A stretch of DNA of 5,986 nucleotides from contig CAMCJU010000057.1 in NCBI GenBank assembly GCA_945875085.1, positions 1-5,986 of the forward strand, written 5' to 3'. Shown one piece after another: positions 1 through 5,986 of this stretch (its first letter is position 1; each line of letters starts with the position of its first letter). Source of the DNA: Candidatus Phycorickettsia trachydisci (GTDB lineage: Bacteria > Pseudomonadota > Alphaproteobacteria > Rickettsiales > Rickettsiaceae). A program made the position numbers and the translations under genes. The notes under the pieces are model-generated. The model made no database searches. It worked only from the letters and a program-made list of their open reading frames with translations, and had not been told where the DNA came from.

Positions 1-211
1 GTAAGCAGTTTGGATCTCGCTCACCACTTCTACCAGTTTTTCTATTATATGGGGGAAGGCGGCTATAATAATTATTATCTTTAGGTTCATTTCCAAAATA
101 ATAAGTAGATTGATCTTCTCCCATTATCCAGTCCCAAAACGCCAAGCAATTGATTGTACTAAATAGGCAAATACAAGCTAAAATAAATTTAATCCTCCTT
201 AAATTCTTCAT
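1..211 (-). CDS. N-terminal part of an exported protein overlapping virB4 (possibly VirB6-like)
   Basis: This open frame runs from ATG at 211 (minus strand) to the left edge: 70 complete codons without a stop, and the 3' end lies outside the window. The first 24 residues look like a Sec signal peptide: a basic start (MKNLRRIK), a hydrophobic core (FILACICLFSTI) and a likely signal peptidase I site after CLA. The mature part begins FWDW and is rich in Tyr, Asn and Asp, with a Cys near residue 69. The Cys residues do not sit in a good lipobox. The ATG lies inside virB4, 23 nt before its end, which implies cotranscription and probably translational coupling. In Rickettsiales, virB4 is often followed by virB6-family genes whose products are membrane proteins, so VirB6-like is one guess, from position only; no VirB6 domain is visible. 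I am fairly sure it is a gene and unsure of its identity. Confidence 0.62.
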   Translation of the reverse strand, partial: MKNLRRIKFILACICLFSTINCLAFWDWIMGEDQSTYYFGNEPKDNNYYSRLPPYNRKTGRSGERDPNCL

Positions 212-2600
212 AAAGCTTTTGTAATAAATTATCTTTAGTTGGGGTAGTTTGTTTTATTTTTTGGTAAGTATTGTACTTAAGAATATCTTGAGTCAAAATT
301 TTGCTTATTGTTGGATATGCTATCAGATTTAACTCTGCTGAGATTGTAAAATCGCTTTGGCTAATAGCAAAAAATCTACCCTTATGGGGCAAGGACAGCA
401 AGAGAGCCATTTCTTCTTTAGAAAATCCAATAAACGATTGCGTTTTGGGCATTATATCTTCGCTGGCAAGTACAATTTTGGTGGCAAAAAAACTACGCAG
501 CTTGTTCCAGAATTCAGTGCTATCCCACGCATCATAACTTTGTGTATTTATAGAAGACAATACGATTCCATTATTTTTATGAACTAAATCGCAGCATTCA
601 TAGAGGTCTTGGGAGATGTATTGAATTGGTACTAGATTATCCAAATTTAAAAGCGCTAAAATTTTAGGATTCTGATTATCTTTCTGGCAAAAAATCTTAA
701 ATAGCATCAGCAATATAGAGCCGCGTACCTGATTATGAATATCTAAATTTAGCAAATATTCTGGCACTAAGTTTTCTTGTTTTGGATAATTGCGAGCCTT
801 AAAACTTGCTTCTGTGAAAAATGATAAGTTAAAGCTAGTTATCTTGCTTTCTTTTAAATCTATTGTGTTGTTAAATTTAATATCTGCATAAGCTCCTTGG
901 GGACAAAATAACATCAAGCGAGATTTAATGTATATGCTATCTTGATAGGCGCTAAAATCAAATTCTTCAACTTTATTCAGTAGCCTTTCTTCTTTTGGAA
1001 GACTTAGTAAATATTTTACAACATCGCTCAATAAAGTTACTTCATTGTCCTGTAATTTTTTAGCCCTATTACCGCATACAATCTTGAGCCATTCTAATAT
1101 TTCACCTTGACTTAAGCAAAGCAAAGGATTAGGAAGGCATGAATGATCTAGCACATCCCCGCCAAGAATGTCTATAAAAGCGCTAGTTTTATTTGAGTCA
1201 GTAATATAGCAGATATCAGGATTATATTTTGTTGCCATCGCCAGCAAAAAATTTAATAAAGTGGTTTTGCCATCATCTTTTCCTCCGATCAGGCAAGTAT
1301 GCCCAACTTCATTGAGATGAAAGTTAAAAAAATAAGGTGTGTTTTTTGAGGTCTTTAATATTGTCACAGCATCGCCCCATTTATTAACCATATTGCCAGG
1401 AGGAAAATGAGATAGTGAAGCAAAAGCTGCTGTGTATTTTTTAAGAATGTAGCTAGTTCTTTTGAGCAAATGAGAATTGCCAGGTAGTCTTGCCCAAAAT
1501 GCATATTCGATATCTACATCTTCTTTTACAATAACAATGCCAATATCGGCTAATTTTTTTGCCGCAATCATCGCATAATCGTCAAGGGTCTTGATACCTT
1601 TTGCCATGATAGAGATATTAATTTGCTGCTTGCAAAAATCGATTTCACCGCTTTGAGTGATCATTTCTTTAGCGCTGCTAGAATTTGCAAAATCTTCATC
1701 ATGACTTAGGCTAAGAATATAGTTGTTAAATTCTAAATCTTTGACCGCTGTTTTTTTCTTAACTATCATGAAAATTTCTGTAACGATCATGCCTATTGGT
1801 AACTGCAAGAATTCATCCAGCACGTCTGGGGGCATTTCTTGATATTCCTTAAGGCTAAGCATGCATGCAAACACGGTGCTATGATTCTTAGTTATTTCGA
1901 TTTGACTGGCGCCAACTTCATAGTTAAGGGGAGATAGACTCTCTGAGATATCTACTTCATCAATGGGTATTTTTTTTTCTTCAAAATAAATTAATCTAGA
2001 TAGAAAGCTTTGAAGTTCGCAATAATAAGTGCCATCTTCATTGATTATGGCAAGTTTTTTGACATTAAATATTTTTAATTCATCGTAAATATTATTGACA
2101 ATTTGATTCAAAGTAGTCAGTCCTTGAGATAAATATGAATCATGAAATGCCCCAACTATTTTATCGCTCAAAGAATTTACAAAACTGCTGAAATTCTCAA
2201 TATCTAAGCTGGCCCTTTGATAAGCAATTGAAATATAAAGAGTATTGACAAAATGATTATTCCAGTTGTTTTTTTCTTGCCAGGCATCATGTAAGTCTTT
2301 GCAAAAAGGGATCTGAAATTCTCCATGATCGCTTAAATCGGCAACATCTCTGACAGTTGATATCCAAAATGCAATCTTATCAGTATTAACATGCTTTTGA
2401 ATGGCTTGTCGCAAGATCTCTCGAACGTTAACTGCTCCAGTAATTTTATTTCCCAGATTAAAGACATTCTTAATCTGTAGTATTTGGATTAGTTGACCAT
2501 CTTTTGTTAATATTGTATTCTCATTGTAATGGCACGCTGCTGGTATCAAATGCTTGCTATTAAAATTTAACACTGGCTTGTCGGCTTTTACTTTCGTCAT
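189..2600 (-). CDS. virB4: VirB4-family type IV secretion ATPase, degenerate Walker B
   Basis: This 803-residue protein is near the usual VirB4 length. VirB4 is the cytoplasmic ATPase at the inner-membrane base of type IV secretion systems, powering assembly and transport. The N-terminal half fits the CagE/TrbE/VirB region, beginning with a family-like segment (ILTKDGQLIQILQIKN, residues 30-45). The RecA-like half has Walker A GGKDDGKT at 439-446. The family TQS signature is at 686-688 (INTQSYDA), and the typical tail of the form FGFSKEE...LLSLPHKGRFF follows. Where VirB4 normally has hydrophobics then DEAW, this protein reads KILALLNLDNLV (646-657): the catalytic Glu is absent and the Asp is missing or moved to 654. 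The RK before the TQS block is HK (674-675). ATP may therefore be bound but poorly hydrolysed. Rickettsia carries two virB4 copies, one with aberrant nucleotide-binding motifs; this may be that kind. The ATG at 2600 is firm, since an in-frame stop lies 15 nt upstream. No virB3 precedes it. Confidence 0.9.
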   Translation of the reverse strand: MTKVKADKPVLNFNSKHLIPAACHYNENTILTKDGQLIQILQIKNVFNLGNKITGAVNVREILRQAIQKHVNTDKIAFWISTVRDVADLSDHGEFQIPFCKDLHDAWQEKNNWNNHFVNTLYISIAYQRASLDIENFSSFVNSLSDKIVGAFHDSYLSQGLTTLNQIVNNIYDELKIFNVKKLAIINEDGTYYCELQSFLSRLIYFEEKKIPIDEVDISESLSPLNYEVGASQIEITKNHSTVFACMLSLKEYQEMPPDVLDEFLQLPIGMIVTEIFMIVKKKTAVKDLEFNNYILSLSHDEDFANSSSAKEMITQSGEIDFCKQQINISIMAKGIKTLDDYAMIAAKKLADIGIVIVKEDVDIEYAFWARLPGNSHLLKRTSYILKKYTAAFASLSHFPPGNMVNKWGDAVTILKTSKNTPYFFNFHLNEVGHTCLIGGKDDGKTTLLNFLLAMATKYNPDICYITDSNKTSAFIDILGGDVLDHSCLPNPLLCLSQGEILEWLKIVCGNRAKKLQDNEVTLLSDVVKYLLSLPKEERLLNKVEEFDFSAYQDSIYIKSRLMLFCPQGAYADIKFNNTIDLKESKITSFNLSFFTEASFKARNYPKQENLVPEYLLNLDIHNQVRGSILLMLFKIFCQKDNQNPKILALLNLDNLVPIQYISQDLYECCDLVHKNNGIVLSSINTQSYDAWDSTEFWNKLRSFFATKIVLASEDIMPKTQSFIGFSKEEMALLLSLPHKGRFFAISQSDFTISAELNLIAYPTISKILTQDILKYNTYQKIKQTTPTKDNLLQKLYEEFKED

Positions 2601-2639
2601 CTCTTGTAAGTAGTTTTAGGAAGTATTTATAAGTATATT

Positions 2640-2645
2640 ATTATA
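2640..2645 (-). promoter_or_regulatory. Possible -10 box for virB4
   Basis: On the minus strand a perfect TATAAT lies 39 nt before the virB4 start codon, within the 147-bp divergent gap shared with xseA. The region 16-18 nt upstream of it reads CTTATA or ACTTAT, a poor -35. In such AT-rich DNA a chance TATAAT is common, so the call rests mainly on its placement. No convincing promoter pair was found for xseA in the same gap; TGAGATAAT at 2651-2659 on the plus strand resembles an extended -10 but also lacks a -35. Confidence 0.3.
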
Positions 2646-2747
2646 GGTTCTGAGATAATCTATATAAGTGTTTTTTATTGTTCAATAGAATAAATAAAGT
2701 AGTGTTACACAAAAGTAATCCATAAAATTAAACATGGTAATTAAAAT

Positions 2748-4076
2748 ATGCAGCATACACCAGGCCTTGTTCAAAGCGCGGAATACTCTGTAAGCGCCAT
2801 ATCGCAAGAGATTAAGCATCTTGTAGAGGGAAGTCTTAGTTATGTAAGGGTTAGGGGGGAAATCTCAGGACTTAAAATTGCCCAATCAGGACATGGATAT
2901 TTTAATTTAAAGGATAGTTCATCGGTGCTGGCTTGTACGTGTTGGAAATCTTCCATGTCGCGGGTGTCAATACCTCTTGAAGAGGGGGCTGAAATTGTCG
3001 CTAGCGGGAGAATTTCCACTTATGCAGGGCAGTCAAAATATCAGCTCAGCGTTGATAAGATTGAGTTATCTGGGGTGGGAAATTTAATGCAGCTCTTGCA
3101 GCAGCGTAAAGAGCAGTTTGCTAAAGAGGGGTTATTTGCCCCAGAGCATAAAAAGCCCTTGCCCTTCTTGCCAAGAACAATAGGGGTAATAACGTCTATT
3201 ACCGGCTCGGTTATTAAAGATATAATCCACAGAATATCAGATAGGTTTCCTTCTCGGATATTGATTTGGCCGACATTGGTTCAGGGAGATAGCGCTGCAA
3301 AAGAAATTACAGCTGCAATTGATGGCTTTAATAAACAGCTAGGCCTTTTACGTCCCGATTTGATCATCGTTGCACGAGGCGGTGGCTCTATAGAAGATTT
3401 ATGGGCATTTAATGAGGAGAGCGTCGTGCGGGCAACATTTAATTCAGCAATACCAATTATTTCTGCAGTAGGGCATGAAACCGATTTTACTTTAATCGAT
3501 TTGGTCTCCGATGTAAGAGCTCCAACGCCTACTGCAGCTGCAGAATTCGCGGTGCCTGTACTTAAGGAGTTGCAAAATGCATTGACAAACTATGCCATAA
3601 TCTTAAACAAAAGACTAGCTAGTTATATAAATTACAGGGAGCATTTGTTAAGTGCCCATACAAACAATCTGGATTTACATAGGCTTCTTTTGCAAAAGGA
3701 GCAAAGATTTGATGATATCTGTTTGCAATTTGAGGGTAGCTATGTGAAGTATTTAAGAATAAAGCACTTTAGCTTAGGAAGGTATGATGTACTTGTTTTA
3801 AAGCCATCTCAAATGCTTACTAATCTAAATCTTAAACTTCATGCAGTAATGCAAAATTTGCAGCATAAAATTACCAGAATGTATGAACAAAAACAAAACA
3901 AAATAAATTTATATAATTCATTGTTAGAGACGCTAGATACTGCAAAAGTGCTAAAGCGTGGTTTTGCCATTATAAAGCAAAATAATAAAGTCATAAGCAG
4001 CAAAAATAAAATACTGTCAGATAAAACAATCGAAATACAGCTGCAAGATGGCAGTATTAATGCTAAGCTTACTTGA
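2748..4076 (+). CDS. xseA: Exodeoxyribonuclease VII large subunit
   Basis: This 442-residue protein is close to the usual XseA length (about 400-460). With several XseB small subunits it forms exonuclease VII, a cytoplasmic metal-independent nuclease that degrades single-stranded DNA from both ends in repair. The N-terminal OB-fold DNA-binding domain covers about residues 12-107 (SVSAISQEIK, VRVRGEISGLK, GHGYFNLKD). The catalytic domain follows from about 125, with GVITSITGSVIKDI (146-159), ARGGGSIEDLWAFNEE (209-224), AVGHETDFTLID (240-251) and RAPTPTAAAE (257-266), all family hallmarks. The section from about 270 to 395 is the helical, coiled-coil arm that recruits XseB, and the end (VLKRGFAII) is the usual C-terminal cap. 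All catalytic-core motifs look intact. The ATG at 2748 is the first possible start, because an in-frame TAA lies 6 nt before it; no Shine-Dalgarno site is visible. xseB is not in the window. Confidence 0.97.
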   Translation: MQHTPGLVQSAEYSVSAISQEIKHLVEGSLSYVRVRGEISGLKIAQSGHGYFNLKDSSSVLACTCWKSSMSRVSIPLEEGAEIVASGRISTYAGQSKYQLSVDKIELSGVGNLMQLLQQRKEQFAKEGLFAPEHKKPLPFLPRTIGVITSITGSVIKDIIHRISDRFPSRILIWPTLVQGDSAAKEITAAIDGFNKQLGLLRPDLIIVARGGGSIEDLWAFNEESVVRATFNSAIPIISAVGHETDFTLIDLVSDVRAPTPTAAAEFAVPVLKELQNALTNYAIILNKRLASYINYREHLLSAHTNNLDLHRLLLQKEQRFDDICLQFEGSYVKYLRIKHFSLGRYDVLVLKPSQMLTNLNLKLHAVMQNLQHKITRMYEQKQNKINLYNSLLETLDTAKVLKRGFAIIKQNNKVISSKNKILSDKTIEIQLQDGSINAKLT

Positions 4077-4098
4077 AGCTAGTGTGGGCTTTAAGTAA
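4069..4098 (+). terminator. Hairpin spanning the xseA stop codon
   Basis: Left arm 4069-4079 (TTACTTGAAGC) pairs with right arm 4088-4098 (GCTTTAAGTAA) over 11 bp, including one G-U pair, around an 8-nt loop. The left arm contains the xseA TGA. The stem is followed by a run of A, not T, on the plus strand, so this is not a textbook intrinsic terminator. It might protect the mRNA 3' end, cause weak termination, or be chance. A T-rich patch (AATTTTAAATTTT) begins about 15 nt further on. Low certainty of function; the inverted repeat itself is plain in the sequence. Confidence 0.3.
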
Positions 4099-4124
4099 AA
4101 AAAGCGCTTGAATAATTTTAAATT

Positions 4125-4153
4125 TTGACTTATCTTATTATTAGCTTTACAAT
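4125..4153 (+). promoter_or_regulatory. Sigma70-type promoter for tRNA-Leu (and probably bamD-recN)
   Basis: The -35 box TTGACT (4125-4130) and -10 box TACAAT (4148-4153) each match consensus at five of six positions, with the ideal 17-nt spacer. Transcription would start near 4160, leaving a short leader of about 15-17 nt before the tRNA 5' end at 4177, as is usual for tRNA genes. This is the strongest promoter-like sequence seen in the window. Because bamD starts 29 nt after the tRNA with no terminator between, it may also drive bamD and recN. Confidence 0.75.
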
Positions 4154-4176
4154 GCAATTGTAGTCTTAAACTTAAA

Positions 4177-4261
4177 GCCTCTGTGATGAAACGGTAGACA
4201 TGGCAGACTCAAAATCTGCTGCTCCCAAGGCGTGCTGGTTCGACTCCAGTCAGAGGTACCA
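4177..4261 (+). tRNA. tRNA-Leu (anticodon CAA)
   Basis: This 85-nt class II tRNA folds by eye. The acceptor arms are GCCTCTG (4177-4183) and CAGAGGT (4251-4257), with a G1-U72 pair, discriminator A at 4258 and an encoded CCA at 4259-4261. The D stem is ATG/CAT around AAACGGTAGA. The anticodon stem GCAGA/TCTGC encloses the loop CTCAAAA, giving anticodon CAA at 4210-4212, which reads the leucine codon UUG. A long variable arm (4220-4233) is typical of tRNA-Leu, and the T arm is GCTGG, loop TTCGACT, CCAGT. The G1-U72 pair also occurs in the E. coli leuZ tRNA-Leu, so it is not a sign of decay. Gene appears functional. Confidence 0.96.
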
Positions 4262-4290
4262 AAATTATAAATTCAACTTATATTAAATAT

Positions 4291-5064
4291 ATGTTTTATA
4301 TCAAATCTCCTATTCGTTTCGTTTTATCTCTAATTGTCGCTAGCGGCTTTGCCAGCTGTCAAAGTAAACCATCTACCTTGGATATTATATCTCCGGCGGT
4401 GAGTATATATGAAAATGGACTTGCAAAGCTTGAAAAACAAAAATATAAACAGGCTGCTGAAGAATTTTCTAATGTATATTTTCAGCATCCTGGATCTCCT
4501 ATTACGCCCTATGCAGAGATAATGGAGGCATATTCGTATTACTTAGCTAAGTATTATCAAGATGCTATGGATATCTTGGACAATTTTATCAAGATCCACC
4601 CGTTGCATCAGGATATAGCTTATGCCCACTATCTAAAAGCATTAGCGGCCTTTCATCAGCTCTCTGACGTATACTATGATCAATCAAATACCACAATAGC
4701 GCAAGAAGCTCTGCAAAGCGTAATAGCAAAATTCCCACACGCGCCTTATGCGACGGACGCAAAAGAAAAGATGGAGATTACGAGAGACTACTTAGCCGCT
4801 AAGGATATGGAAATTGGCAAATATTACATGAAAGCAAGGAATAACCCAATTGCTGCTTTGGGAAGATTTCAAAGTGCTATAAAGCATAATACGCATCACG
4901 ATCCAGAAGCTTTATATCGCCAAGCAGAATCTTGTTTAATGATTGGCTTAACTCAAGAAGCCAGGCTTTACGCTCAAGATCTTGTAAATAGGTTTCCAGA
5001 AAGTTCTTGGAGCAGGCTTGCTGCTAAAAATTTAAAACTTGATCTGCTTGTAAATGCTAATTAG
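4291..5064 (+). CDS. bamD: Outer-membrane assembly lipoprotein BamD
   Basis: This 257-residue protein matches BamD (older name ComL) in length and layout. BamD is the essential periplasm-facing lipoprotein of the BAM complex that, with BamA, folds beta-barrel proteins into the outer membrane. Residues 1-22 form a lipoprotein signal peptide ending in a FASC lipobox, so Cys23 would be lipidated; Phe at -3 is less usual than Leu. The mature protein has TPR-like helical repeats: YENGLAKLEKQKYKQAAEEF (40-59), the AYSYYLAKYYQDAMDILDNF stretch (80-99), then HPLHQDIAYAHYLKAL (103-118), and FPHAPYATDAKEKM (148-161) with its family-typical P-x-x-x-YA-x-DA pattern. The last TPR-like unit (205-240) resembles the family end. 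The start is the first ATG after the tRNA, and no Shine-Dalgarno site is visible. Its 3' end overlaps recN by 11 nt; a bamD-recN order is common in alphaproteobacteria. Confidence 0.93.
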   Translation: MFYIKSPIRFVLSLIVASGFASCQSKPSTLDIISPAVSIYENGLAKLEKQKYKQAAEEFSNVYFQHPGSPITPYAEIMEAYSYYLAKYYQDAMDILDNFIKIHPLHQDIAYAHYLKALAAFHQLSDVYYDQSNTTIAQEALQSVIAKFPHAPYATDAKEKMEITRDYLAAKDMEIGKYYMKARNNPIAALGRFQSAIKHNTHHDPEALYRQAESCLMIGLTQEARLYAQDLVNRFPESSWSRLAAKNLKLDLLVNAN

Positions 5065-5986
5065 TTTATCTATAAAAAATTTTTTACTTATCGAATCTGT
5101 CTGCATTGATTTTGCTCCTAGCTTTACAGTTATTACTGGCGAGACTGGTTCAGGAAAATCTATGCTTATTGAAGCTATACTATTTTGTCTTGGATCTAAA
5201 TTAGAAAATTCCATCCGCCAAACTGCTCAGCAATGCTTAGTGATAGCTGAAGTCGACATAAGGCAAAATTTGCTACTGAAGAGATTTTTGGCAGAAAATT
5301 CTATAGAGTATGAGGATAGTATTATAATCAAAAGACAAGACGATGTTAATAAGCGCAAAAGATTTTTTATCAACGATCAGCAGGTTACACAAAGGCTGAT
5401 TAATCAAATTTCTGGTTTTTTGCTTGAAATTCATGGTCAGCACTCAAGTACAATACTGCTAGATCAAAAATCTCATATAGACATCTTGGATGATTACGCG
5501 AGTTTAAATGTTCAGAAAAATTTTTTAAAAGATAGCTATAAAAATTGGCAGGAAAATAGCAAAAAACTTCAAGAAATTAGTCAGCAGAAAGATAAAAATG
5601 CCAAAGAGATAAGTTATTTAGAATTTATCACAAATGAACTTATCAAAGCTAATATAGTCCAAGAAGAGGAAAGTGAGTTATTAAACAGGCGCAGTAAACT
5701 TCAGCAACTTTTTAGTCAGCAAAAAGCAATTTACCAAGCTTTAAAATTGATAGAAGATTCAAATTTTACTAAAACTGCCATTCAAATATCCAAAATACTT
5801 AGCAAAGAAGCCAGCTTGGCATCGTGCCTTGATTCTTTGGATCAGGCTTTATTGAATATAGATGAAATTCAGATAGAATTGCAAAATAAACTCTCTGACG
5901 ATAACTTGGAGCAAAAAATTATTGAGATTGAGGATCGTTTATTTGAGATCAGGACATTGGCTAAAAAGCACAATGTTAGTGTAGAG
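5054..5986 (+). CDS. recN: DNA repair protein RecN, N-terminal part
   Basis: The open frame runs from ATG at 5054 to the right edge: 311 codons, a little over half of the usual length of about 550. RecN is an SMC-like cytoplasmic ATPase that acts early in double-strand break repair with RecA. The N terminus (MLISLSIKNFLLIESVCIDF) is typical, followed by Walker A GETGSGKS at 29-36 and the family block LLEIHGQHSSTILLD around 123-137, with HGQH at 127-130. From about 145 the protein becomes Lys-, Glu- and Gln-rich helix, the first coiled-coil arm. It ends at IEDRLFEIRTLAKKHNVSVE, matching the family segment just past that arm; the ABC signature and Walker B lie beyond the window. The start codon lies inside bamD (11-nt overlap), so translation is probably coupled. 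No frameshift was found when every codon was read. Confidence 0.95.
   Translation, partial: MLISLSIKNFLLIESVCIDFAPSFTVITGETGSGKSMLIEAILFCLGSKLENSIRQTAQQCLVIAEVDIRQNLLLKRFLAENSIEYEDSIIIKRQDDVNKRKRFFINDQQVTQRLINQISGFLLEIHGQHSSTILLDQKSHIDILDDYASLNVQKNFLKDSYKNWQENSKKLQEISQQKDKNAKEISYLEFITNELIKANIVQEEESELLNRRSKLQQLFSQQKAIYQALKLIEDSNFTKTAIQISKILSKEASLASCLDSLDQALLNIDEIQIELQNKLSDDNLEQKIIEIEDRLFEIRTLAKKHNVSVE

Noticed and set aside
129..211. Lipoprotein signal in the left-edge gene
   Set aside because: Cys13 sits too early and Cys22 follows Asn, so neither fits a lipobox; ordinary signal peptidase I cleavage fits better.
301..587. Two plus-strand frames of 76-78 codons (301-537 and 357-587)
   Set aside because: Both lie antisense within virB4, overlap each other, and show no recognisable motif or start context; they are shadows of the real gene.
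2734..2793. Short frame of 19 codons starting at an ATG 14 nt before xseA, as a leader peptide
   Set aside because: It overlaps xseA out of frame, has no ribosome site, and lacks any regulatory codon run; a chance ATG in AT-rich DNA is more likely.
4177..4261. tRNA-Leu as a pseudogene because of the G1-U72 pair
   Set aside because: All arms pair well, CCA is encoded, and the same end pair occurs in a functional E. coli tRNA-Leu.
5032..5214. Minus-strand frame of 60 codons
   Set aside because: It lies antisense over the bamD-recN junction, mostly the conserved RecN N terminus, which explains its openness.
1..5986. CRISPR array, insertion sequence, attachment site or long repeats
   Set aside because: No regularly spaced repeats, transposase frames or terminal inverted repeats were seen; the tRNA 3' end has no visible duplicate in the window.

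Overview
The window is AT-rich, densely coded bacterial DNA. The gene set is a type IV secretion VirB4 ATPase, an alphaproteobacterial-looking XseA, and a BamD followed directly by RecN. Together with the low G+C and the weak or missing Shine-Dalgarno sites, this suggests an alphaproteobacterium, most likely a host-associated member of the Rickettsiales or a relative. That placement is inference from gene content and protein character; no search was run.

Left part, minus strand (1-2600): a 803-residue VirB4-family protein, followed by the start of a second gene (1-211, running off the left edge) that overlaps the virB4 3' end by 23 nt. This second gene begins with a clear export signal. By position it could be a VirB6-like or other envelope component, but too little is visible to name it. 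The VirB4 keeps a Walker A motif (GGKDDGKT), but the Walker B Asp-Glu pair is lost or shifted, so it may be a structural or low-activity paralogue.

Middle, divergent gap (2601-2747): 147 bp between the start codons of virB4 (minus) and xseA (plus). It must hold both promoters. Only a TATAAT-type -10 box for virB4 stands out.

Right part, plus strand (2748-5986): xseA, the exonuclease VII large subunit, ends in an 11-bp hairpin that includes its stop codon. After about 100 bp with a near-consensus sigma70-type promoter comes a tRNA-Leu with anticodon CAA and an encoded CCA end. The lipoprotein gene bamD starts only 29 nt after the tRNA, and recN starts 11 nt before the end of bamD and runs off the right edge. 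No terminator or second promoter is evident between tRNA and bamD, so tRNA-Leu, bamD and recN may form one transcription unit.

Functionally, xseA and recN both serve DNA repair, bamD serves outer-membrane protein assembly, and the virB4 pair belongs to a trans-envelope secretion machine. Apart from the likely bamD-recN translational coupling and the virB4 overlap, the genes look like chromosomal neighbours and not one pathway. I do not see a convincing new system; the most unusual item is the degenerate VirB4 and its exported overlapping partner.
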